In this document: in pieces, positions 37,971-47,690 of the stretch
Layout of the letters: each line of letters opens with the position of its first letter
How positions within the stretch are numbered: the stretch's first letter is position 1
From: Vallitalea longa
Lineage (GTDB): Bacteria > Bacillota > Clostridia > Lachnospirales > Vallitaleaceae
Length of the DNA stretch: 64,000 nucleotides
Assembly: GCF_027923465.1 (NCBI RefSeq)
Contig: NZ_BRLB01000013.1
Location: forward strand, 1 to 64,000
Direction of reading: 5' to 3'
Made by a program: the position numbers and the translations under genes
The notes under the pieces: model-generated
Databases searched by the model: none
What the model saw: the letters and a program-made list of their open reading frames with translations, nothing else
Told to the model about the DNA's origin: nothing

Positions 37971-39311
37971 ATGGAAAAATTCTTTAAACTTAAGGAAAAC
38001 AATACCAATGTAAAGACTGAGATATTTGCTGGTATTACGACTTTTATGACAATGGCGTACATATTGATTGTTAATCCAAACATATTATCTGGATTGCAAA
38101 CAGCTGAGGGATTTCAAGCAACTGGTATGGACAAAGGTGCTGTATTTACTGCAACTGCTTTAGCTGCAGTTATAGGTACATTGATTATGGCATTAGTGGC
38201 TAATTATCCATTTGCACTTGCACCAGGTATGGGACTTAATGCTTTTTTTGCTTATACTGTAGTATTAGGTTATAAACATGACTGGAGAATAGCTCTTGCG
38301 GCAGTTTTAATTGAAGGTATTATTTTCATAATATTAACATTTGTTAATGTTAGAGAAGCACTATTTAATGCTATACCAATGAATCTAAAGTATGCTGTTA
38401 GTGCAGGTATAGGTTTATTCATTGCTTTTATCGGATTACAAAATGCAGGTATTGTAATTGGAGATCCAGCGACTTTAGTTAAGATTGGTACTATGACTGA
38501 ACCAACAGTAATACTTGCTGTAATTGGTTTAATAGTGACAGCAATACTAGTTGCAAAAAGAGTTAAAGGTTCTATATTATTAGGTATCTTAATAACATGG
38601 GTTATTGGAATGTTAGCTCAAGCTATAGGAATATTCAATCCAGCGATTAGTGTTATTCCTACTGATATTTTTTCCAAACCTCCTAGTCTTGAACCAATTG
38701 CTTTCCAATTTGATTTTAGTATATTAGGAACATTTGAGTTCTGGATTATTGTGTTCTCGTTCTTGTTTGTAGATTTATTTGATACATTGGGAACATTAAT
38801 AGGTGTTTCAAGTAAAGCAGGATATCTTGATAAAGAAGGTAAATTACCTAGAATCAAACATGCATTATTCGCAGATTCAGTTGCAACAGTAGCTGGTGCA
38901 TGTCTAGGAACTTCTACAACAACAACATATGTTGAGAGTGCTTCTGGTGTAGCTGATGGAGGTAGAACAGGTTTAACATCATTAACAACAGCTGTTCTTT
39001 TTGCTCTTGCACTATTCTTCTCACCATTATTATTGACAGTACCAAGTTTTGCCACAGCTCCAGCATTGATAGTTGTAGGATTTTATATGTTAGAATCTAT
39101 TGCTAAAGTAGATTTTACAGATTTTACACAAGCTATTCCAGCTTTCTTAGCAGTTCTTGTAATGCCTTTAACATATAGTATTTCAGAAGGTATAGTTTTT
39201 GGAGTTGTTTCTTATACAATTATTAATTTAGTTGTAAATAAGGGTAAAAAAGTTCATCCATTGATGTATGTTCTTACTATATTATTCATATTGAAATATA
39301 TATTCTTATAG
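37971..39311 (+). CDS. NCS2-family purine permease (AzgA/PbuG type)
   Basis: A 446-residue transporter with about 12-14 membrane helices that imports hypoxanthine, guanine or adenine with protons. Typical segments are the start NVKTEIFAGITTFMTMAYIL, GMGLNAFFAYTVV, DLFDTLGTLIGV and TTTTYVESASGVADGGRTGL. GGAGGG is the ribosome site. A PurBox-like pair before its promoter and the pfl-purH unit after it place it in the purine regulon. The exact base specificity cannot be read from sequence. Confidence 0.93.
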   Translation: MEKFFKLKENNTNVKTEIFAGITTFMTMAYILIVNPNILSGLQTAEGFQATGMDKGAVFTATALAAVIGTLIMALVANYPFALAPGMGLNAFFAYTVVLGYKHDWRIALAAVLIEGIIFIILTFVNVREALFNAIPMNLKYAVSAGIGLFIAFIGLQNAGIVIGDPATLVKIGTMTEPTVILAVIGLIVTAILVAKRVKGSILLGILITWVIGMLAQAIGIFNPAISVIPTDIFSKPPSLEPIAFQFDFSILGTFEFWIIVFSFLFVDLFDTLGTLIGVSSKAGYLDKEGKLPRIKHALFADSVATVAGACLGTSTTTTYVESASGVADGGRTGLTSLTTAVLFALALFFSPLLLTVPSFATAPALIVVGFYMLESIAKVDFTDFTQAIPAFLAVLVMPLTYSISEGIVFGVVSYTIINLVVNKGKKVHPLMYVLTILFILKYIFL

Positions 39312-39329
39312 AATATTTATTTATAAAAC

Positions 39330-39346
39330 AGGAAGTTGTACTTCCT
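39330..39346 (+). terminator. Short hairpin after the permease gene
   Basis: AGGAAGT and ACTTCCT form a perfect 7-bp stem with a 3-base loop, but the following T tract is weak. A second hairpin (AATGAGG with CCTCATT, 39364-39382) follows. They may end the permease transcript. Confidence 0.5.
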
Positions 39347-39385
39347 ATTTACCTTAAAATTTTAATGAGGTATAGCCTCATTGTT

Positions 39386-39496
39386 CTCTGTATGACTGGC
39401 GGAAGTGGGAGTACCCACAGGGAGTACAGAAATAAATTATGCCGACCGCCTGGGCAATAGACCGTTATAGAGTCTATATGCTCAGGCGGTCTTTAA
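39386..39496 (+). ncRNA. ZTP (pfl-type) riboswitch with overlapping terminator
   Basis: The aptamer consensus is clear: P1 TCTGTA/TACAGA (39387-39392 with 39425-39430), the conserved ACTGGCGG and GTGGGAGTACCCAC part, GGGAG, and the 3' element GCCGACCGCCTGGGCA. The 3' element also forms the left arm of a long terminator (GACCGCCTGGGCA with TGCTCAGGCGGTC, 39444-39491, then TTT). Binding of ZTP/ZMP, which accumulate when formyl-folate is short, should prevent termination and turn on pflB and purH downstream. Confidence 0.92.
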
Positions 39497-39605
39497 TTTA
39501 CTATCAAGAATTTACATATGCATTTAATTCTGTTTAAACTAAGTGTACTGGAGTGAAAGACACATGTAAATAATTGAGTATATTAAAAGAGAGGACTAGA
39601 TAACT

Positions 39606-41828
39606 ATGAAACAATGGCATAATTTTAACGATGGTATATGGAAAAAAGAAATCAATGTAAGAAATTTTATACAGAAAAACTATATTCCTTATGAGGGAGA
39701 CAGTAGTTTCTTAGAAGATTCAACAGAAAGAACTAAAGAAATCAATAATAGGTTTGTTAGGCTGAAAGAAAAAGAATTAAAAAATGGAGTTCTAGATATT
39801 GATACGAAAACAGTATCATCTTTATTGACTTTTAAACCAGGTTATATCAATGAAGATAAAGAAATCATAAAAGGATTACAGACAGATAAACCTCTTAAAA
39901 GAGCTATTAATCCTTTTGGCGGTATCCGTATGACTAGAAATGCCTGTGAGGCATATGGTTATAAAGTTGATGAAAAAGTAGAAGAAGAGTTTAAATATAG
40001 AACAACTCATAATGATGGTGTATATAGAGTTTATTCAGATGAAATGAAATTAGTAAGAAAAACAGGTGTTATTACAGGCTTACCTGATGCTTACGGAAGA
40101 GGTAGAATAATAGGAGATTATCGTAGAGTTGCTCTTTATGGAATTGATTATCTAATAGAACAAAAACAAGCAGATAAAAAAAGATATAGTAAAAAATTTA
40201 TGTCTGATGAAAACATTAAGCTTATGGAAGAGTTATATAGGCAAATAGATTTTCTGGATAAATTAAAAGAAATGGCCAAGATGTATGGTGATGACATTTC
40301 ATGTCCCGCAGTTAATGCAAGAGAAGCAATACAATGGATATACTATGCTTATCTTGGTGCTATAAAAGAACAAAATGGAGCTGCAATGTCATTAGGGCGT
40401 GTCAGTACATTTATAGATATTTATATTGAAAGAGATTTACAAGAAGGAGTTATTACGGAAGTCGAGGCACAAGAATTAATTGATGATCTAGTGTTGAAAT
40501 TACGTATGGCAAGACAACTTAGGACACCTGAATATAATGATCTTTTTGCAGGAGATCCAATGTGGATTACAGAAGCTGTAGGAGGTATGGGTGAAGATGG
40601 AAGAACATTAGTAACCAAGAATTCCTATAGATTCGTTAATACTCTATATACGTTAGGTTCAGCACCAGAACCCAATATAACAATATTATGGTCAAAGGGA
40701 TTACCTGTACATTTTAAAAAATTCTGTACTAAGGTATCAATAGATACGGATTCCATACAATATGAGAATGATGATCTTATGCGTCAACGTTATGGAGATG
40801 ACTATGGAATAGCATGTTGTGTATCAGCTATGAAAATAGGAAAGCAAATGCAATTTTTCGGAGCAAGATGTAATATGCCAAAAGCATTATTAATGGCTCT
40901 TAATGGTGGAAAAGATGAAGTAAAAGGATTACAGGTAGGACCTAAGTTAAAGCCTATAGATTCAGATGTATTAGCCTATGATGAAGTTGTAAAGCGTTTT
41001 AAAGAATATGAAAAGTGGTTGTGTGAGTTATATGTTAACACTATGAATGTAATCCATTATATGCATGACAAGTATGCTTATGAAAAACTTCAAATGTCTC
41101 TACATGATACAGAAGTTGAGAGAACCATGGCTTTTGGTATGGCTGGTTTGTCGGTAATGGCAGATTCCCTTAGCGCAATAAAATATGCAAAAGTAAGTCC
41201 AATAAGAAACAAAGATGGATTAATTATAGATTTTGACATTAAAGGTGATTATCCTAAGTTCGGTAATGACGACGATAGAGTAGATAGTATTGCAAAAGAA
41301 TTAACAACTAGTTTCATTAATGAACTTAAGAAGCATGAGACATATAGAAATTCTACTCCATCTTTATCAATCCTAACAATAACATCTAATGTAGTATACG
41401 GAAAGAAAACTGGTTCTACACCAGATGGTAGAAAAAAAGGGGAACCTTTTGCCCCAGGAGCGAATCCAATGCATAATCGTGATTGCAAAGGTGCACTTGC
41501 TTCACTTAATTCAGTAGCGAAGATACCATATGATAGTTGCCGTGACGGTATTTCATGTACTTTCTCTATACAGCCTAGAACATTAGGTAAAACTAGTTGT
41601 GAACAGGTAAATAATCTTGTTAGCATACTAGACGGATATTTCTACCAAAATGGGCATCATATTAATGTCAATGTTTTGGATAGAGAAAAATTAGTAGATG
41701 CAATGGATCATCCAGAAAAATATCCTAGCTTGACAATAAGAGTATCTGGATATGCTGTTAATTTTAACAGATTAAGCAGAGAACAACAGGAAGAAGTTGT
41801 TAGTAGAACTTTTCATGGTAGATATTAA
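39606..41828 (+). CDS. pflB: Pyruvate formate-lyase (formate acetyltransferase)
   Basis: Glycyl-radical enzyme converting pyruvate and CoA to acetyl-CoA and formate in the cytosol, under anaerobic conditions. The adjacent active-site cysteines are in GIACCVSAM (residues 404-405). The radical glycine is residue 715 in RVSGYAV near the C-terminus. The 740-residue length is normal. It is the first gene after the ZTP riboswitch and is followed by purH after 68 bp. Together these suggest its product formate feeds 10-formyl-tetrahydrofolate for purine synthesis. The activating enzyme gene pflA is not in the window. Confidence 0.96.
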   Translation: MKQWHNFNDGIWKKEINVRNFIQKNYIPYEGDSSFLEDSTERTKEINNRFVRLKEKELKNGVLDIDTKTVSSLLTFKPGYINEDKEIIKGLQTDKPLKRAINPFGGIRMTRNACEAYGYKVDEKVEEEFKYRTTHNDGVYRVYSDEMKLVRKTGVITGLPDAYGRGRIIGDYRRVALYGIDYLIEQKQADKKRYSKKFMSDENIKLMEELYRQIDFLDKLKEMAKMYGDDISCPAVNAREAIQWIYYAYLGAIKEQNGAAMSLGRVSTFIDIYIERDLQEGVITEVEAQELIDDLVLKLRMARQLRTPEYNDLFAGDPMWITEAVGGMGEDGRTLVTKNSYRFVNTLYTLGSAPEPNITILWSKGLPVHFKKFCTKVSIDTDSIQYENDDLMRQRYGDDYGIACCVSAMKIGKQMQFFGARCNMPKALLMALNGGKDEVKGLQVGPKLKPIDSDVLAYDEVVKRFKEYEKWLCELYVNTMNVIHYMHDKYAYEKLQMSLHDTEVERTMAFGMAGLSVMADSLSAIKYAKVSPIRNKDGLIIDFDIKGDYPKFGNDDDRVDSIAKELTTSFINELKKHETYRNSTPSLSILTITSNVVYGKKTGSTPDGRKKGEPFAPGANPMHNRDCKGALASLNSVAKIPYDSCRDGISCTFSIQPRTLGKTSCEQVNNLVSILDGYFYQNGHHINVNVLDREKLVDAMDHPEKYPSLTIRVSGYAVNFNRLSREQQEEVVSRTFHGRY

Positions 41829-41896
41829 TATTACTTCCTTTCAAATACAATTAATATATAAATAATAAAAAATAATCATAGAAGGAGATAAAAGAT

Positions 41897-43450
41897 ATGA
41901 GAAGAGCATTAATAAGTGTTTCAGATAAAACAGGTATAGTTGAATTTGCAAAGAAGTTAACGGAACTTGGAGTTGAAATTATTTCAACTGGAGGAACTGC
42001 AAAGAAACTTATTGAAAATGGTGTAAAAGTAATTGGTATTTCAGATGTTACAGGATTCCCAGAATGTCTTGACGGAAGAGTTAAGACTCTTCATCCTAAT
42101 ATTCATGCTGGATTACTTGCTATTAGAGATAACGAAGAACATATGAAACAATTGAAGGAATTGAATGTGACACCTATTGATTTAGTAGTAGTTAACTTAT
42201 ATCCTTTCAAACAGACTATTCTAAAAGAAGGAGTAACTAGGGAAGAAGCCATTGAAAATATTGACATAGGTGGTCCTACAATGCTTCGTTCAGCAGCTAA
42301 GAATTATCAAGATGTAGCAGTAGTAGTAGATCCAGAAGATTATGATAAAGTACTAAATGAGATAAGTGAAAAAGGCGACGTTTCCTACGAAACTAAATTC
42401 AATTTATGTTGCAAGGTATTTGAACATACTTCACATTATGATACATTGATAGCTAATTATATGAGAAAAGAGAGAAATGCTACTGATTATCCTGAGACCA
42501 TTAGTATGACATTTGAAAAAGTTCAAGATATGAGATATGGAGAGAATCCACACCAAAGTGCAGCATTTTATAAAGAAGTAGGAAATACGAAAGGTTGCAT
42601 TACTAATGCTAAACAATTACATGGTAAAGCTCTTTCATTTAATAATATTAATGATACTAATGGAGCACTTGAGTTATTGAAAGAATTTGAGGAGCCTACA
42701 GTTGTTGCTTGTAAACATGCTAATCCATGTGGTGTTGGTAGTGATACTAATATATATGATGCTTATGTTAAAGCGTATAAAACTGATCCGGTTTCTATTT
42801 ATGGTGGAATTATTGTTGCTAATAGGGAAATCGATAAAAAGACAGCAGAAGAAATCAATAAAATATTTGTTGAGATTGTAGTTGCTCCAAGTTATAGTGA
42901 TGAAGCTGTTGAGGTTCTTACTAAGAAAAAAAATATTAGAGTTCTTGTATTAGAGGATATATTACAAAAACAACCTAAGACAGCTTATGATCTTAAAAAA
43001 GTTGGTGGTGGATTACTTATTCAAACTATTGATAGCGAGTTATTACCAGAAGGACTAAAGGTTGTTACAAAAGCTCAGCCAACTAAAGAGCAAATAGAGG
43101 ATCTGAAATTCGCTTGGAAGGTTGTTAAGTTTGCAAAATCTAATGGTATTGCGATAGGAAAAGATAAGAGGTCTCTTGGTGTTGGACCTGGACAGGTTAA
43201 TCGTATATGGGCATGTAAACAAGCTATAAGTCATGCTGTTGAACATTTGGGAGAAGATGTTCTAAAAGGAGCAAGTCTTGCATCTGATGCTTATTTCCCA
43301 TTCCCAGATTGTGTTGAAGAGGCAGCTAAAGCTGGTATAAGTTGCATAATTCAACCAGGTGGTTCTATAAGAGATCATTTATCTATTGAAGCTTGTGATA
43401 AATATGGTATTGCTATGGTGTTTACTGGAATGAGACATTTTAGACACTAG
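41897..43450 (+). CDS. purH: Bifunctional AICAR transformylase/IMP cyclohydrolase
   Basis: Performs the last two steps of IMP synthesis. The N-terminal MGS-like cyclohydrolase domain ([36 protein letters not shown]) is followed by the transformylase domain with [22 protein letters not shown] and a [10 protein letters not shown] loop. The 517 residues end in TGMRHFRH, as is normal. GAAGGAGA precedes the ATG. It is controlled with pflB by the ZTP riboswitch, whose ligand is its substrate AICAR or the triphosphate form. The last 49 bases are repeated in part at 54963-55011, marking an island boundary. Confidence 0.97.
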   Translation: MRRALISVSDKTGIVEFAKKLTELGVEIISTGGTAKKLIENGVKVIGISDVTGFPECLDGRVKTLHPNIHAGLLAIRDNEEHMKQLKELNVTPIDLVVVNLYPFKQTILKEGVTREEAIENIDIGGPTMLRSAAKNYQDVAVVVDPEDYDKVLNEISEKGDVSYETKFNLCCKVFEHTSHYDTLIANYMRKERNATDYPETISMTFEKVQDMRYGENPHQSAAFYKEVGNTKGCITNAKQLHGKALSFNNINDTNGALELLKEFEEPTVVACKHANPCGVGSDTNIYDAYVKAYKTDPVSIYGGIIVANREIDKKTAEEINKIFVEIVVAPSYSDEAVEVLTKKKNIRVLVLEDILQKQPKTAYDLKKVGGGLLIQTIDSELLPEGLKVVTKAQPTKEQIEDLKFAWKVVKFAKSNGIAIGKDKRSLGVGPGQVNRIWACKQAISHAVEHLGEDVLKGASLASDAYFPFPDCVEEAAKAGISCIIQPGGSIRDHLSIEACDKYGIAMVFTGMRHFRH

Positions 43451-43451
43451 A
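43403..43451 (+). repeat. Left boundary repeat of island B (purH 3' end)
   Basis: Two blocks, 20 bp (TATGGTATTGCTATGGTGTT, 43403-43422) and 21 bp (43431-43451, starting TGAGACATTTTAGACA), recur exactly at 54963-54982 and 54991-55011 with 8 unlike bases between them. Confidence 0.75.
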
Positions 43452-43459
43452 TATTATTT

Positions 43460-43498
43460 AAAAAGCATTTAAGTTAGATACTTAGGTGCTTTTTTTTA
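43460..43498 (+). terminator. Terminator of pflB-purH
   Basis: AAAAGCA-TTTAAG pairs with CTTAG-GTGCTTTT and is followed by eight T residues. Confidence 0.85.
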
Positions 43499-43787
43499 TT
43501 CCTTGAAATCTTTTATGAAGCGTAACTTCTTTATTCTTGTGATTTGATAAAAATAGACTATATAACTTTCACAAATATAACCGTTGTTTTTTGTCTATTA
43601 TTACTTTTGAATGCATTCTATCCCATAAAACATGTCGTTTATCAGGATTTGTTGAAAATCATTATTGAATTGTTATATCATACTCATGTATCAATTATTT
43701 ATGAATTTATTTGTCATATAATCTAAAATATTTTCTTATGAATAATTATATAAACCACAGTTACTAATGAAAATTGGTTAACGATGA
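43499..43787. other. Spacer at the start of island B
   Basis: About 290 bp of very AT-rich sequence. No gene, integrase remnant or clear operator is visible. Confidence 0.4.
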
Positions 43788-46310
43788 ATGAGGATGAGAA
43801 ATTTGTATATTAATGCTGACAGTTTAGAAGATGAAACTCATACTTTATCAAGTATCTGCAGTAATATAGACGGTAAATACTATGATTTGAATAACACTAA
43901 ATCTGGTATTGAATATGAAGTTAGGTCCAAAGATTGTATTGATGAACTATTCAATACTTGTATAAGACAACTTAATGATATAGTTTATAGAATGGATTCA
44001 TATATTAAGTTTATCGGTGATTCTGTTGATTCGTACCATGATGCTGAAGACCAACTTTCTTCATTGGCTGATATATTGAAAGAGGGATATGAAAATCCCA
44101 CACCACAAACTGGATTTACAAAAAGAACACTAGAAGAAATGGCATACTTTTATTCAGGTGGAAAATCTTCTAGCCCAACCTTCAAATACGAAGAAGATAT
44201 TGCAGATTTAAAGAAGGCCATGCAAGATATGTTTAAAGATAATTCTCTTGCATATGAGATTGACTTCAAGAACTCACATGGGGAATATGATAGTGACATA
44301 GACTATGATTTTGATAAAGAAGTATTGTATTTCTTAAATAATTGTGAGAGCTTTAAAAATAAAAATACCAATCTGCAATCAACTTACGAATCACTACCTA
44401 AGGAATATAGACTTATGGTATTAAATCATTGGGTAAAGCTAATGCAAAATGATACTGATATCAATATGGCTAATGTATTACCCGATGAATACCTACAAAA
44501 TATACCTGCATTACCACTCACAGACAGTAAACTTGGTAATATAACTTCAGAAAACAAATATGCCAGTGAAGAAGCTTATGACTACTTTGTCAAATACTTT
44601 TATCCTAGAGAAGCAATTTATCAGATGCAAAAAGGTGATTTAGAACAATTAAAAAGAACGGCTTTCCTAGAATGGGTAGAATTTGTTTATAATTCAAATG
44701 AAAAAGAATCTATAGAAGAACCAATAGAGGAATATGAATACATAGAAGATACCATAGACCTAAAAAGGACCATGGAAGAAATGTTTAAAGGTAATACCCT
44801 TGCATATGAGGTTGACTTTAAGAACTCCCATGGGAAATATGATAGTAATATAGACTATGATTTTGATAAAGAAGTAATGTATTTCTTAAATAACTGTGAG
44901 AGCTTCAAAAGTAAAAATACCAACCTACAAACAACTTACGAATCATTACCCAAGGAATATAGGCTTATGGTATTGAAGCATTGGGTAGAGTTGATGCAAA
45001 ATGATATCAATATCGATATGGCTAATGTATTGCCAGATGAATATTTTGATAACATACCTACATTACCACTCACAGACAGTAAACTTGGTACTATAACCTC
45101 AGAAAACAAATATGCCAGTGAAGAAGCTTATGACTACTTTGTCAAATACTATTACCCTACACAAGCAATATATCAAAAGCAAAAAGGTGATTTCGAACAA
45201 TTAAAGAGAACAGCCTTCCTAGAATGGGCAAGATTCGTTTATGGTTCAAGCAAAAAAGAACAGGACCAAGAATTTAGAGGAGGATTAATTTGGGGTTTAG
45301 TAAGTTGGCCACTGAAAACAGCTTATGATACAATAGAAGGGGTTTATTCAATAATTACAAATCCAAAGCAATTAGGATCTTTTTTGACATTAGTAGGAAG
45401 TCTTCCGTTTTCATCAAAGAACAGAGAAGTATTTGCAAGCATGATAGAGCAGACTATAGAAGAATGGAAAGCTGCATATAATGATGCTGAACCTGAAGAC
45501 AAAGGTTTTATGATTGGTCAGTTGATAGGTGAGGCAATTTCCATTGCAGTAGGAGCAGGCTGTGCTATAAAGAGTACAAAAAGTTTTATTAAATTTGTGA
45601 AAAGTGGTAAATTCAAAAAAGCTGTTGGAGGAGTTATTAAGAAAGCTAAACATAATCTTAGCAAATTAAAGAACATGAACCCATCTAAGATTATTGACTC
45701 AATTAAAAAAATAACTAAAAAGAAAAATCATTATGAAGTTATAATGAATAATGATGACTTAGTAACAATATCTTTTGATGAATTAACGAATGTACAGAAG
45801 AGCAAATTTGATGGTTTAGCTGATTCATATAAAGGTAAGGATATACCTGATAGGGTTAATGGTGAAGATAGTGTTGGGGTTGTAAATGGTATTGAGGGGA
45901 CTAGTGAACTTGCCTATAAATCTACAAGTGGAGCTAAGTTGATTACTACTCCTGATGAAACTACAACCATTTTAGGAAGATATGGTGATGATATTCAATA
46001 CATTATTGATGAGTTAAATCTTAAAAAGACTTTAGATTATAGTGGAAATCCAGGAGGATTTAATGTACTAAATGTACCTGATGAACTCTATGTGAATCCA
46101 CAGCAGTTTTGGGATGAATTTAACGCACCATTCTTAGACAAGGCAATTTCTCGTGGTGATATAATAATAATGTCTACAGAACCTGTGGGAAGTGCATTAA
46201 GAGACCCTATTTCAGGTGCATTAACTGGATTTGGTAGAGAATTTGAATATCTTACAAATGCTGGATATATCTATGATAACGTTAATAAAGTAATGAGATT
46301 GCCAAAATAA
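43788..46310 (+). CDS. Polymorphic toxin with an LXG/WXG-like N-terminus and internal repeats
   Basis: An 840-residue secreted-toxin-like protein without a signal peptide. The helical N-terminus (about 1-110) resembles type VII-exported LXG/WXG modules. Two nearly identical 162-residue repeats follow (140-301 and 324-485), each starting DLK and ending WxxFVY. Then come a hydrophobic stretch (about 575-590, AISIAVGAGCAI) and a basic linker. The last 130 residues (ILGRYGDDIQYIIDELNLK, FNVLNVPDELY, GFGREFEYLTNAGY) are the probable toxic domain, of a family I cannot name. The ribosome site is weak. A candidate immunity gene follows after 11 bp. Confidence 0.72.
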   Translation: MRMRNLYINADSLEDETHTLSSICSNIDGKYYDLNNTKSGIEYEVRSKDCIDELFNTCIRQLNDIVYRMDSYIKFIGDSVDSYHDAEDQLSSLADILKEGYENPTPQTGFTKRTLEEMAYFYSGGKSSSPTFKYEEDIADLKKAMQDMFKDNSLAYEIDFKNSHGEYDSDIDYDFDKEVLYFLNNCESFKNKNTNLQSTYESLPKEYRLMVLNHWVKLMQNDTDINMANVLPDEYLQNIPALPLTDSKLGNITSENKYASEEAYDYFVKYFYPREAIYQMQKGDLEQLKRTAFLEWVEFVYNSNEKESIEEPIEEYEYIEDTIDLKRTMEEMFKGNTLAYEVDFKNSHGKYDSNIDYDFDKEVMYFLNNCESFKSKNTNLQTTYESLPKEYRLMVLKHWVELMQNDINIDMANVLPDEYFDNIPTLPLTDSKLGTITSENKYASEEAYDYFVKYYYPTQAIYQKQKGDFEQLKRTAFLEWARFVYGSSKKEQDQEFRGGLIWGLVSWPLKTAYDTIEGVYSIITNPKQLGSFLTLVGSLPFSSKNREVFASMIEQTIEEWKAAYNDAEPEDKGFMIGQLIGEAISIAVGAGCAIKSTKSFIKFVKSGKFKKAVGGVIKKAKHNLSKLKNMNPSKIIDSIKKITKKKNHYEVIMNNDDLVTISFDELTNVQKSKFDGLADSYKGKDIPDRVNGEDSVGVVNGIEGTSELAYKSTSGAKLITTPDETTTILGRYGDDIQYIIDELNLKKTLDYSGNPGGFNVLNVPDELYVNPQQFWDEFNAPFLDKAISRGDIIIMSTEPVGSALRDPISGALTGFGREFEYLTNAGYIYDNVNKVMRLPK
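44205..44690 (+). repeat. Toxin internal repeat, first copy
   Basis: A 486-bp unit encoding residues 140-301, repeated at 44757-45242 with a 552-bp period and high nucleotide identity, so the duplication is recent. A fragment of the same unit occurs at 46792-46985. Confidence 0.9.
44757..45242 (+). repeat. Toxin internal repeat, second copy
   Basis: Second copy, encoding residues 324-485. Differences from copy 1 are mostly single bases, and the reading frame is kept. Confidence 0.9.
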
Positions 46311-46321
46311 GGAGAGTTTTG

Positions 46322-46708
46322 ATGGAAAAAGAACAATTTAAAATGAAATTTCAATGTTTAATGAATGAACTTGGATTTATTACTTTGCAAGAAGACGAGT
46401 ACTCGCTGAAATATCAAAATGATAAAGTATATATTCAAATGTTTTTTGGCAGGTTAACAGAAAAACCTGATATTTTCATAAGATTTGAAGATGGTGAAAT
46501 ACCTGAGCAGTATAATATGTCATCAATGTTATTTTTAGATGACTTAAATAAGGGAGTAAATTCATTGAGTGGTATTGAGGATGTAGAGAGGCTTGACAAA
46601 TTGATAAATTATTTCGCCAATAACCATAAAAGTTTACTAAAGAAAAAAAACTGTAAATATAGTAAAATTAAATTAAATAAATATATTGATGAAACTTATC
46701 ATAGATAA
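46322..46708 (+). CDS. Probable immunity protein of the toxin
   Basis: A 128-residue acidic cytosolic protein (MEKEQFKMKFQCLMNELGF; VYIQMFFGRLTEKPDIFIRF). ATG 46322 follows GGAGAG; a TTG three bases upstream is less likely. It lies 11 bp after the toxin stop codon, the usual immunity position. I do not recognise the family. The role is inferred from context: toxins of this build are always encoded with a neutralising partner directly downstream. Confidence 0.55.
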   Translation: MEKEQFKMKFQCLMNELGFITLQEDEYSLKYQNDKVYIQMFFGRLTEKPDIFIRFEDGEIPEQYNMSSMLFLDDLNKGVNSLSGIEDVERLDKLINYFANNHKSLLKKKNCKYSKIKLNKYIDETYHR

Positions 46709-46740
46709 CTATATCAAATTTGACAATAAAATTTTAATAT

Positions 46741-46786
46741 AACCATGAAATTGACTAAACCAGTCCTTTCATGGGTTACTTTTTAG
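46741..46786 (+). terminator. Terminator of the toxin-immunity unit
   Basis: AACCATGAAA pairs with TTTCATGGGTT (one bulged base) and a short T run follows. Confidence 0.75.
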
Positions 46787-46791
46787 TTAAA

Positions 46792-46985
46792 AACATACCT
46801 ATATTATTATTTATAGACAGTAAACTTAATCTACACAAGCAATATATTTAAAATACAACAAGAGGATTTTGAACAATTATTAGATTTTTCAAATGGGAAA
46901 GATTAGTTTATATTTCAAGGTGAGAAAGAGCATAATCAAGAATTCAGTGGAGATTTATTTTGGGTATTGCCACTTAACAAATAAA
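46792..46985 (+). pseudogene. Decayed partial copy of the toxin gene
   Basis: About 190 bp align with the toxin gene at 45050-45320, with several deletions: AACATACCTA, ACAGTAAACTT, ACACAAGCAATATAT, GATTTTGAACAATTA, TCAAGAATT and GGAGGA/GGAGATTTATT occur in the same order. The frame is lost. It suggests an ancestral array of toxin cassettes. Confidence 0.75.
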
Positions 46986-47017
46986 AATAGAAAAATATAA
47001 ACTAAATAGGAGATTGT

Positions 47018-47266
47018 ATGTTACATATAATACTTGATTATTTAGATAAAAGAAGTAAAAAATTTAATAACTTTTGCGATATTTTAAGAAACTATATTTA
47101 TAATACTCAAGCAGATGTTATAATAATATTGAAGAAAGTAGATGATAAGTATGTTTTGGGTACAAGTGAAAGAGGAAACGATACAATTAAATTAATATTC
47201 AACGTAGAGAAGAAGCATTGCTTTATTAAAAGTACTATTGATAGTAATTCATTTAGAAAGGTATAA
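47018..47266 (+). CDS. Small protein of unknown function
   Basis: An 82-residue basic protein (MLHIILDYLDKRSKKFNNF; VDDKYVLGTSERGNDTIKL). TAGGAGA lies 7 bases before the ATG, so it may be expressed. It follows the decayed toxin copy and could be the immunity gene that once went with it. No recognisable domain or membrane segment is seen. Confidence 0.45.
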   Translation: MLHIILDYLDKRSKKFNNFCDILRNYIYNTQADVIIILKKVDDKYVLGTSERGNDTIKLIFNVEKKHCFIKSTIDSNSFRKV

Positions 47267-47690
47267 TTACGTAGTTAATCTGATAGAAATGTTACCTTAA
47301 GATTAATTTTAGATTTATAGTTTTATATCATTAGAAAAAGAAGATTATAAAAAGTGATTAAGTTACTAAATAATTTGGATAAAATTTAATTTATAAAAAG
47401 CAACTACAGTTAATACTTGATATTATATTGAAATATGGTGTATTAAGTATTATAATAATGTAGTTAGAGTTATATATTTATATTAAGTAATATATTAATT
47501 TAATATTAAGGTGATGAATCAGGTGGAAAATTTTTTAACAGTTATAATTTTAATTGAAATATATATAGTAACAACTAAAAGTTGTTATAGTATAAAATTT
47601 TGTGACGATAGAGTTTTGATAAATATTTAAAAATATTAATAATTATTATAGACATAATTAATAAATTTTAACATCTTGGAGGAAACAAAA
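47267..47690. other. AT-rich spacer ahead of the methyltransferase operon
   Basis: About 420 bp without a supported gene. A short frame (47514-47630, 38 codons) lacks a well-placed ribosome site. ACAAC-TAAAA-GTTGT forms a small hairpin near 47571-47584. A promoter for the operon should be here but many AT-rich matches make it impossible to choose one. Confidence 0.4.

Noticed and set aside
43544-43726. Sixty-codon open frame after purH
   Set aside because: No ribosome site and random AT-rich composition.
47514-47630. A 38-codon hydrophobic peptide before the methyltransferase gene
   Set aside because: Its AAGG is only 2 bases from the ATG, and codon content looks like random AT-rich sequence.
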